In this document: piece after piece, positions 34,864 through 43,367 of the stretch
Position numbering within the stretch: the stretch's first letter is position 1
Layout: each line of letters opens with the position of its first letter
NCBI RefSeq assembly: GCF_031755915.1
Contig: NC_083382.1
Coordinates: forward strand, 5,580,001 to 5,644,000
DNA length: 64,000 bases
Direction of reading: 5' to 3'
Source: Ziziphus jujuba
Taxonomy: Eukaryota; Streptophyta; Magnoliopsida; Rosales; Rhamnaceae
The notes under the pieces: model-generated
Told to the model about the DNA's origin: nothing
Databases searched by the model: none
What the model saw: only the letters and a program-made list of their open reading frames with translations
Made by a program: the position numbers and the translations under genes

Positions 34864-37605
34864 TCAGTAAACTTCTCCTAATGAATCCCTGAATTCCAAT
34901 TCTTGAAGGACATCGGTAAATCTTTCAGAAATTGGCGAAACCTGGACAATTTGCAGGGCTTTCAAGGAGGCGAGTCCCTTAGGCAGATTTGTCAATTCAT
35001 CGCAATCAATGATGACCAACCGTCGAAGCTCTGGCATTGCACTGCTCTTCAGTTCCCAAGTCTTGATTTTGAGGTCGATCATCTGAAAGACTCGGAGATT
35101 GGTAAAATCATCAGCATTGCAAATGAGAGTAGAAGTAGAAAACTCAATGCCTTTAAACTTTAGGAATCGGAGTTTTTGAAGTTTTCCGAGGATTCCGAAC
35201 TGGGTCGAATCCAAGGATGAATTTTTCAATGTTATCTTGACGAGTGTTGAGGGTAACAAAATGGATGATGGCACAGATTTACGAAAATCAACAACTTTCA
35301 AGCTTCGGAGGCTTTCCAACACTTTGCTCACCTCATCAGAATCCTTCTTATCAGTATAATTATTGTTGGTACATCTTAAATGCAGTTTCCGTACCTTTGG
35401 GAAATTGAGCAAGTTATTAAGATCTGAAGATTTCCCAACAAGTAGATAAGAGAGGACTCTGAGATTACTGATACTTGAAGTGTCACTGTTTTTATCTGGA
35501 AATAAACTCATTCCACCGGAAAAATTGAGATGTCTCAATCTTTTCATAGATAATAGCCCCTTCGGCAAGCGATCCTTTACTCGACCCTTTACATCAATTG
35601 TTTCTAGGAACTGAAGATTGCAAATGGCCGCTGGAAATTCCGGAATTTCTAGTACTTTTTCACTCCATATCCTCAAGTACCTCAAGAAAATAAGCTTTTC
35701 TATATTGTTGGGAATAGAGTTGAGATTCACTTTCTCGAGGCACAACAAGCGGATAAGTTTCATGTTTTTATAAATCCATCTCGAGTGCTTTGAGTCAAAG
35801 CTGTCTCCTTCACCAAAGACAAACAAAGAACGAGCACAAGATGGATCAGAAGAGTAGGAAGGAATGGATTCTCCAATGTTACCTTGGATGGAAAGTCTTC
35901 GGACATAGTCAATCATAGATGACGGATTAGCTTTTGAATGGACCTCAAGAAATTCCTCCCTGGTACTCTCAAATACAGAAAGGTCTTGCACGATTTCATG
36001 GATTCGACATGTCTTCACACCTCCGTCGGTTCTCCTGCTTGTCACTTGCACTAAGCTTCGATCAACTAGTTCCTCCAAGTATTCTTCTGCAACATCCACC
36101 ACATTTTTAGCGGTGGATGTAGTTGTCGGAATGAGATCCTCGGCTAGCCACAAATTGATTAGCTTTCTTGCTGAGATAACAAAATCTACCGGGAAAACAC
36201 CAAAATAAAGAAAGCATGATTTCAAGTGCCGTGGCATGTGGTTGTAGCTTAGTGTTAAGATATCTAAGCATCGGGTTTTCTCATCATAATTCAAATTGAC
36301 AGTACTGCCTGTCAATTTGGACCATGATAGAGGAGTAGACTCTTCCATATAATAAAGAAGGCCTCCTAAGGCAAGGATAGAAATTGGTAATCCCTTGCAA
36401 CTCTCTGCAAGTTGCCTTCCGATAGTTTCCAGTTGCGGAGGACATTCATTTTCTCGAAACACTTTTTTACAGAAGAGTTGCCAACTTTCTTTTTTGTCAA
36501 GAACTGGCAATTGATAAAGAAAAATATTATCAGTTGGACTACTTTTCTGCGAACCCTCTTCACCAGTACCAGTTCTACTCGGTCTTCTTTTGGATTGAAC
36601 ATCTGCCAAACGAGTTGTTGTAAGTATTCTACTTCCACGGGAGTTAGGAAGAGCTTCTCTTACCTCATGCAGAATATTTGTTGTCCAAACATTGTCTAAG
36701 ACGATGAGATATTTCTTGCTGTTCAAGTAATTGTGTAGTTCATCCTTCAGCCCTTGATAAGTACTCGCTCCATACATTTCTTCTGAAATCGGGATCAAAC
36801 ACCTTAAGATTCCAAGCAACAAATATTCTTTGGTTTTGAAATCTTGAGATACATAGACCCAAGCACGGCAATCGAAGTGGTCCTTTACACGATCATCGTT
36901 ATAGATTTTTCTAGCAAGGGTGGTCTTTCCCAAACCACTGATGCCAGTGATAGAAATGATAAAACGGTCGTCGTGATCCCGTTGAGTGAGTTGCTTTACT
37001 ATTGTTGTAATGTCATGGACAAAGCCGACCACATCATCATCATTATTATAATCACCACAATCATGTTCTTCTTCAAAAAGCAGCTTCACCGTGGACGTTG
37101 TGTCATGCTGGAAGCTCGGTGCTGCTCCATCGTCATCATCATTGTCGCCATTTCTCCTCCTTCGGGGAGGTGAATGCTCCTCATCTTCGTGCTCTTCGGC
37201 TTTAACGATACCGTATTTGTTTGTATTCCCATAAATGTCGTTGATTAGGTTGTTGACGTTTCGTATCTTCTTTGTAACATCTTGAAGCACCCTGATGAGG
37301 CCAGATGAATCTCGAACCTTAACCATGAGATTCCACTTGCTATGTTTTAAGAGCTTAGCCAAGTAATTTTCAAGAACATCCTCAGCGCCTAGAACAGCTT
37401 CAGTGATTTGATCTACTGCATCCTCCACTTCGTCATTCTCGTTTCTTTTGTTTTTGGAAGCTCTGAGGAAGTCATCTATGAAGTTCAGCTCGTCTTTAAG
37501 TTTCTTCACTTGATCGTTCGCTTCAAGAAGCCAATTATTTCCTTCTTGAATGCTGACCAGCCGTCTCAAGTTCTCCATGAAAGAAGTAACAACGCTGTCA
37601 GCCAT
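34864..37605 (-). CDS. CC-NB-ARC-LRR (RPP13-like) resistance protein, NLR-1
   Basis: A single-exon ORF of 913 residues from MADSVVTSFM; the upstream in-frame ATG at 37653 would only add 16 residues that paralogues lack. Rx-type coiled coil 1-130 (EDVID equivalent AEDVLENY, 74-81), an acidic/Arg insert at 138-160, P-loop GISGLGKTTLA (221-231), RNBS-A FDCRAWVYVSQ, kinase-2 KYLIVLDNVW (298-307), RNBS-B GSRILTTTR (324-332), GLPL at 405-408, RNBS-D CFLYFGVFP (464-472), then LRRs from about 560 to 900. The usual MHD motif reads IHE (RIHEIVQDLS, 534-543), an Asp-to-Glu change. Such proteins are intracellular immune receptors that sense pathogen effectors and trigger cell death. The ATP-binding motifs are intact and no frameshift is seen, so it is a candidate functional gene. 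The effector is unknown. Confidence 0.93.
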   Translation of the reverse strand: MADSVVTSFMENLRRLVSIQEGNNWLLEANDQVKKLKDELNFIDDFLRASKNKRNENDEVEDAVDQITEAVLGAEDVLENYLAKLLKHSKWNLMVKVRDSSGLIRVLQDVTKKIRNVNNLINDIYGNTNKYGIVKAEEHEDEEHSPPRRRRNGDNDDDDGAAPSFQHDTTSTVKLLFEEEHDCGDYNNDDDVVGFVHDITTIVKQLTQRDHDDRFIISITGISGLGKTTLARKIYNDDRVKDHFDCRAWVYVSQDFKTKEYLLLGILRCLIPISEEMYGASTYQGLKDELHNYLNSKKYLIVLDNVWTTNILHEVREALPNSRGSRILTTTRLADVQSKRRPSRTGTGEEGSQKSSPTDNIFLYQLPVLDKKESWQLFCKKVFRENECPPQLETIGRQLAESCKGLPISILALGGLLYYMEESTPLSWSKLTGSTVNLNYDEKTRCLDILTLSYNHMPRHLKSCFLYFGVFPVDFVISARKLINLWLAEDLIPTTTSTAKNVVDVAEEYLEELVDRSLVQVTSRRTDGGVKTCRIHEIVQDLSVFESTREEFLEVHSKANPSSMIDYVRRLSIQGNIGESIPSYSSDPSCARSLFVFGEGDSFDSKHSRWIYKNMKLIRLLCLEKVNLNSIPNNIEKLIFLRYLRIWSEKVLEIPEFPAAICNLQFLETIDVKGRVKDRLPKGLLSMKRLRHLNFSGGMSLFPDKNSDTSSISNLRVLSYLLVGKSSDLNNLLNFPKVRKLHLRCTNNNYTDKKDSDEVSKVLESLRSLKVVDFRKSVPSSILLPSTLVKITLKNSSLDSTQFGILGKLQKLRFLKFKGIEFSTSTLICNADDFTNLRVFQMIDLKIKTWELKSSAMPELRRLVIIDCDELTNLPKGLASLKALQIVQVSPISERFTDVLQELEFRDSLGEVY

Positions 37606-39419
37606 TTTCGGTACGTTGCGAAAATGATGAAGGGAAATAAAGCCCCAAGGCAATGGAGAGAAGAAAGAAGAGAAGGAGCTGAAAGGTCAAAGAGCAGTGC
37701 ATGTGAAATCAGAAAAGAGGGCAATGAAGAAGATATTTGGAATTGTAGGGGTTTTCTTATGAAATATTTAAAGACTACTTCATCTTCCACGAAGTATAAT
37801 TAAGCATCACGTCAATACCGATATTTATTTATCTATTTAATTTTGTAATACTGACACCCCCGACGATACCGGGTCTTTTTTTATTTTCTATTTTTTGTGT
37901 GGATGTAATTACAATTAAAATTAATTGCTTCCGAATGCTATCTAAAACAATAAACAAAGACTTTCAGCTTCCCAAATATCAAAATACAATAAATAAAGAC
38001 TAACTACCAAAGAATAGATAAATAAAGACTTTTTTTTTTCTAAAAAAAAAAAAACAAAAAAGAATACACAAAGACTTTGAAGCCTAATATTAATTTGTTT
38101 ATTGTTTATGTCCACCAACAAACTCATTGCATGTGATCCGTCCTTTTAGTTAAAGACTTATATTTTATATACTAGATGGTTGATGAAATTCAACTAATTT
38201 GTAAAACTGTCCACCATAAAATTTTCCACTCTCATGCTGTCATATAATTTGTTACTATTATTATAAAAAAGTCTAAGATGCAGATATCCCATTATATACA
38301 TAATATGCAAATAAATAAATATGTATTTAAAATTGTTGAAAAATATTATCGAAATACTTCTATTCCTTTACTTGGGCGACTTCTGAACCAGTACTAAAAA
38401 AACAACGTCAATGTTCTAATGTATAAAATGCAACAAGGACAAGTTGTCTAATTAATTAAATGAAGGAATAGTTATTATTTTTTATTTGCTCCTGTTAATT
38501 ATATGATATTAATTATAAAACCACTAATTAGTTTCACTTTGATATAATTAATTAAATCAAGTTGCAAATGGCGTTTAACTACTGGTTGCCTGTGATAATA
38601 ATGCAGTGGTTATTTTATTTATTTTTTTTAATTTTTAATCTTTGGATTGCGTTGAACCTAGACTTTTGTACTACGAAATAGGTGGCCACTGGAATGCAGA
38701 ATGCACGACCAACTTGATCCCCAATTTCATCGACAGTTTAATATATATGAATTTTATACGGTAATAAAGATTTTACAACAACCTTACAGAGTATTTTTTT
38801 GTTGACTCGTTTTTCTCTGTAACTTTATTAATCTGTCTTTTTTTTTTCTCAAATAATAAAATATAGAAAGAACAGCCCATAGCATTTGTATAATGTACTG
38901 GCAATTATCATTTGTAATTGGTTAGACATGTTTTTTTTTTTCTCTTTTTTCTTTGGTTTATATATATATATATATAGATATAATATGGAAGAGAAATATA
39001 TAATACACTTGTTTATATTTTAATCTATGGCGTGGAGAAATACAAATATATACAAAAATACAATGTTTTACTTGCAACTAATTATAGCATCTACTAAATT
39101 ACGGGTTAAATTATTTTTATTTTTTTATAAATTTCTTTTGGATAAAAATTTGATTTTCAATGCTTTTGGGAATGCACAATAAATTGACTGCAAATTTGTA
39201 AGGCAAAATAAAAAGTAAAATTTTGATTTTTTTTAAGTAATTGAAAGCTGAAAAAAATAAAAATAAAAATTTGTATAATAAAACAAAAAAAAAAAATTGC
39301 TACTTAACTTATCTGCAATTATTAAAAATTTAAATAATTATCTTATAAATATGTGTTTTGTTATTAACTAATTGTATTAAACTATACTTATATAAAAATT
39401 ATTACATGGGCTCTTTGGC
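37606..39419. other. Intergenic, NLR-1 promoter and AT-rich spacer
   Basis: Bases 37847-37882 (TACTGACACC.. and GATACCGGGTCT) resemble 43630-43660 upstream of NLR-2, so part of the promoter is shared. The rest is AT-rich with poly-A/T runs and a short AT array near 38958-38976. No gene is seen. Confidence 0.5.
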
Positions 39420-40029
39420 CACGGCAGAATGAGATGCTTCATGATGGCTTTGTCAGGTCGGATCAGTTGCTGGTTGAACGTGCTCTTGAGCCACATCTGG
39501 AATTTGTGGAGTTCATTGCACTAAGGATTTGGTTGCCATCTGGTATTGGACAAATTAAAATCAATGTTGATGTAGCTTTATCTGATGCTGATGAAGTAAT
39601 AGAGATTGTAATTGAATCGTGATGATAAAGGCAAGCTAATTGCTGCTCTTGCTAATCCCTTTAAGCGTTTGTGTAGTTCTTTAACGGTGGAGTTGATGGC
39701 AATTCAAGAAGCATTTGCATTTTGTAGACAAGTAGGCATTAATGAAGGATAATGAGTGACTCTCAGATGGTTGTTTCTATCCTTGAAAATCCTGACATAT
39801 TTTTAGATTTCAATATGTTTTTTTAGTTTAGAATATTAAATTGTTGTTTAATTCTTTTAGTAGTTTTTTGTGTTCATTTGCTCCTAAAGAAACTAATGCC
39901 GTTGCCCATTGTTTAGCTAGGCATGCTCTATCTTTGAATTCGTTTGAATCTTGGATGGATGAAAAGAAAGTTAGGGATACTAATTGGTTGTTTCAGGATG
40001 TTCAAACTGATGTTTTAGTTTATTCTTAA
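39420..40029 (+). pseudogene. RNase H-like (RVT_3) relic, probably from a LINE
   Basis: Pieces in different frames spell a plant RNase H-like domain: IWLPSGIGQIKINVDVAL (about 39528), DDKGKLIAALANPFKRL (about 39620), LTVELMAIQEAFAFCRQVG (about 39680), and CSFAPKETNAVAHCLARHAL ending FESWMDE (about 39870-39960). This domain ends many plant non-LTR retrotransposons and occurs alone as host-encoded copies. At least three frame changes or stops are present, with none of the LINE reverse transcriptase nearby. Confidence 0.7.
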
Positions 40030-40499
40030 TAGAATTTCTCTTATTTCAAAAAACTAATAATAATAATAATAGTTAGATAAATATAGTGTTAAACTATTAT
40101 AAAAACTATTGATTCCATAAATATAGTTAAACTATATTATAAAAAGTATTCCAATATATTCATATGATTATTTGTGCGCGCAATTGACGTGGTAGAAAAT
40201 TATATATACTGCTGAAATAAAGTACTTAGAGCAAAGTAGCTTGTAGATTGTACGTAATTAATGTAGAAATGAAAGTGGAATTGAGAACAGCTAAATATAT
40301 ATATATATATATATATATTTATATTTGAATGTTGACATTAATGCAACAAATTATTGGACTGTAATGAAGAAACAGAAGTATTCATACCAGCTACTTGATT
40401 TGAAGGATTAACTTCAAATCTTCACATGCACACACAGAAACAAACAAACAAACAAACAAACAAAGCTTGTTGAAACAGAAAAAAGAATAAACAAACAGA
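40030..40499. other. Spacer downstream of NLR-2
   Basis: AT-rich, with an (AT)n array at about 40293-40319 and a (CAAA)n tract near 40439-40462. It includes the 3' UTR of NLR-2. No gene is seen. Confidence 0.5.
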
Positions 40500-43367
40500 T
40501 TATGATATTCTGGAGAGAGAAAAAAAGACAGAAAGAAAGAGGAAAAAAAGAAGAAAGAATGAAGAAGAATTGGATAACCAATTGGAATTGTTCCCGTTAT
40601 TCTCATTATTCCCATGATTGTCAGACGTCTGATTAGTTGAGCTGTGAATCATGCCCACTCCAACATCATGATTCGGAATCATGCCCACTCCAACATCATG
40701 ATTCGCGGAAACAAGTTGAGCAGCGGCTGTTTGCTTGATCTGATCCTGATGGGGTTGCTGCAATGGGAACTTGGTGAAATATTCCGACATACGCGAAACC
40801 TCTACATTTTGGCTATTCAGATTTGGCAAGCTCCACAGTTCAACAGGCAAACATAGCAGTCGATCACATTGATCGATAACCACTCGCCGAAGTTTTGGCA
40901 TCGCATTCTTGTCCATTTTCCACTTGGAAATTTTCAGAGCAATCATCTGGAAGACTTCCAGTTTAGGAAAGGAACCTGGATCGCAACTGAGCTTGCTAAA
41001 CCTAGTCAATGCGTCGTCGTGGGTATTGCTTATTTTGAGGAACCGGAGTTTTCGATGTTCTCCTAGGATCCTAAAGTGATCCGAATCCAAGTATGAGCTT
41101 ATGATTGTTATCTTCTGCAATGTTGATGGGAACAAATTAGAGACATACCCAGATTTGGGGAAATTAACAATCTTCAAGCCTTTCAAACATGTCAAATTCT
41201 CAAGTCCTTTGAATAATTGTGTCACCTCCGATTCTTCCAAAGGCTTATTCTTATCGTACAATAAATGCAGTTTCTCTACATTCGGGAACTCCTCTGCCAC
41301 CTGAACCATGAGAAGATTAGCATTCTTCTGGACAACTAGACCACAAAGAATCCGAAGATGATTCATGACATTATTAGTGCTTGCGCTTGTGCTTTCACTT
41401 CCCTTTGATGAACTTGTTCGGCTGGGAAATCTCATCCCTTTGGACACTCTGAGGTGTCTCAATTGTTTCATCCTCCAAATCCGCTCCGGCAAAGTTTCTT
41501 CAATCTGACCCTTTATATCAATTGTTTCAAGATAAGGAAGGTTGCATATAGAAGCTGGAAGTGCTTTAATTTTAAGCATTTCAGCATCACTCCCTATCCT
41601 AATGTATGTCAGGTAAACCAGCTTCTCAATTTCTTTTGGGATTGATCGGATTCGAACATCCCAGAAATACAGCACCCTTGTGTGCTTGAAGCTTTTGTAA
41701 ATGATTTGCCAGTTCTCTAGCATAAACATGCTTTTTCTCTGGCCGAAGAGAAGCAAAGAACGAGCGGATGGAGATCGAAGGTGTTCGTATGAGGAAATGT
41801 ATTGACAAGCATTGCCTTGGATGCAAAGTGTTCGAGCTATCTTGTTGGATGCTATGTAATCATCTGAATCATGAACCTCAAGAAACTTCTCCTTTCTGCT
41901 CTCAGATATGGAGAGTTTTCTTAGGAGATCATGGATACCACATGTCTTCACACCACCGTCTGATCTCCGGCTTGCCACTTGGATCAAATTTCGATCGATG
42001 AGCTCTAACAAGTACTCTTCTGCGACTTTAATCACGTCCCTGCTTTTTGCGGTCTTTATGAATCCTTCAGCCAACCAGAGCCAGATTAATTGCCTGGCAG
42101 AGATCTCAAAGTCTTTTGGGAACAAACCAAGATACAGAAAGCAAACTTTGAGGTGCCGAGGCAGTTGTTTGTAGCTTTCACCCAGAATCCCCAAGCATTT
42201 CTCTTCATGCTTGTCATTGATGTCACCGATTTCCGACCAAGTCTCAGCTAATATCTTTCTTGTCTTCAAAAGATCTCCCAACACAACGATCGAAAGTGGC
42301 AACCCGTTGCAATTCTTGGCAAGTTGCTGTCCAATATGTGTCAGATCTTCACCTTCATCATCAACGCATTGTCCTTGTTGGAACACTTTGTTGCTTAAAA
42401 GTTGCCAGCTTTCAGCCTCGTTGAGAAGTGGCAATCGGTAAGGAGGAAACGTGTAATCGTCTTTGGAAGCTACTACTTTTTCGCGGGACGTGATTAGGAT
42501 TCTACTTCCGTTCCCGTCATCAGGAAAAGCTTGCTTTAGGGTGTCCCATACACTGTTATCCCACATGCCGTCCAGCACAACGAGATACTTTTTTCCTTGT
42601 AGTTGCTCGCGTACACTTCTTACCAGCTGCTTCGGAGTAATATTTGTTTCACCAGAATACTTCAACTCTTTTAGCGTGTCAACCAACCAGTTCTTGATTT
42701 TGTAGTGTCGCGATCCAGAAACGAAGGCACGGCATTCTTCGAATCTTTGTTGAACAGCAGAGTCGTAGAAGATGTTTATGGCGAGCTTGGTCTTTCCCGA
42801 ACCACCCATACCGGTGATGGAAACGACATCTCGTTTGTTATTGTTTTCATCTGTAAGATAGTTTACCAATTCGCTTAAATGATCTGCAAAGCCCTCTCCG
42901 ACATCTTTCTCAGCTTCCAGGTCGCTTCTGTAAGGTGGATCTGCAGCAGCAGAGTGCTGTTGTTGTTGGCCTCCTTCCGCTGCAAACTTCTCTCTGTTAT
43001 CGTAGCAATCGTTGATGGAGGCTTTGATGGATGTTATAGTACTTGCGACATCTCGAACATCGAGCAAATGGAGTAGCTTTACAACCATGTTCCTTTTGCT
43101 TTGCTTTATAACATGAACGATGTATTTGTCTATGACATCTTCAGCTTCGCGAGCAACCTCTCTGATTTGCTCTACGAATGCCTCCTTCACCAAGTCGTTC
43201 TCACCATTTCCATCCGGGCCTCCAGATGTTTGGAGGAACCGATTTATTATGTCCAGTAGCTTTTGGAGAGACTGCACTTGATTTTTCACTCCGCTAAGCG
43301 ATCTTACTTCATCCTCAAGGAACTGTTTCAAATTCTCCAACACAAAACTCACAACACTTTCAGCCAT
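40500..43367 (-). CDS. CC-NB-ARC-LRR (RPP13-like) resistance protein with hydrophobic tail, NLR-2
   Basis: A single-exon ORF of 955 residues beginning MAESVVSFVLENLKQFL. Rx-type coiled coil 1-125 with intact EDVID (REAEDVIDKY, 73-82); linker with a QQQQ run; P-loop GMGGSGKTKLA (186-196; the usual second Thr is Lys); kinase-2 YLVVLDGMW (261-269); RNBS-B GSRILITSR (287-295); GLPL (355-358); RNBS-D CFLYLGLFP (409-417); MHD as IHD (GIHDLLRKLS, 477-486); LRRs from about 540 to 870. The C-terminus is unusual: after the last LRR come two copies of NHDVGVGMI (889-908), an Asn/Ser-rich stretch and a 17-residue hydrophobic segment SSFFLLFFLFLSVFFSL near 935-952. Likely an intracellular immune receptor; the tail could anchor it to a membrane or be translated 3' UTR-like sequence. 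No internal lesion seen. The neighbouring NLR-1 shares strand and architecture. Confidence 0.92.
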   Translation of the reverse strand: MAESVVSFVLENLKQFLEDEVRSLSGVKNQVQSLQKLLDIINRFLQTSGGPDGNGENDLVKEAFVEQIREVAREAEDVIDKYIVHVIKQSKRNMVVKLLHLLDVRDVASTITSIKASINDCYDNREKFAAEGGQQQQHSAAADPPYRSDLEAEKDVGEGFADHLSELVNYLTDENNNKRDVVSITGMGGSGKTKLAINIFYDSAVQQRFEECRAFVSGSRHYKIKNWLVDTLKELKYSGETNITPKQLVRSVREQLQGKKYLVVLDGMWDNSVWDTLKQAFPDDGNGSRILITSREKVVASKDDYTFPPYRLPLLNEAESWQLLSNKVFQQGQCVDDEGEDLTHIGQQLAKNCNGLPLSIVVLGDLLKTRKILAETWSEIGDINDKHEEKCLGILGESYKQLPRHLKVCFLYLGLFPKDFEISARQLIWLWLAEGFIKTAKSRDVIKVAEEYLLELIDRNLIQVASRRSDGGVKTCGIHDLLRKLSISESRKEKFLEVHDSDDYIASNKIARTLCIQGNACQYISSYEHLRSPSARSLLLFGQRKSMFMLENWQIIYKSFKHTRVLYFWDVRIRSIPKEIEKLVYLTYIRIGSDAEMLKIKALPASICNLPYLETIDIKGQIEETLPERIWRMKQLRHLRVSKGMRFPSRTSSSKGSESTSASTNNVMNHLRILCGLVVQKNANLLMVQVAEEFPNVEKLHLLYDKNKPLEESEVTQLFKGLENLTCLKGLKIVNFPKSGYVSNLFPSTLQKITIISSYLDSDHFRILGEHRKLRFLKISNTHDDALTRFSKLSCDPGSFPKLEVFQMIALKISKWKMDKNAMPKLRRVVIDQCDRLLCLPVELWSLPNLNSQNVEVSRMSEYFTKFPLQQPHQDQIKQTAAAQLVSANHDVGVGMIPNHDVGVGMIHSSTNQTSDNHGNNENNGNNSNWLSNSSSFFLLFFLFLSVFFSLSRIS
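40648..40707 (-). repeat. 30-bp in-frame tandem duplication in NLR-2
   Basis: Two 30-bp units, each containing ATGCCCACTCCAACATCATG, encode the repeated NHDVGVGMI peptide in the C-terminal tail. The copies are nearly identical, so the duplication is recent. Confidence 0.9.
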
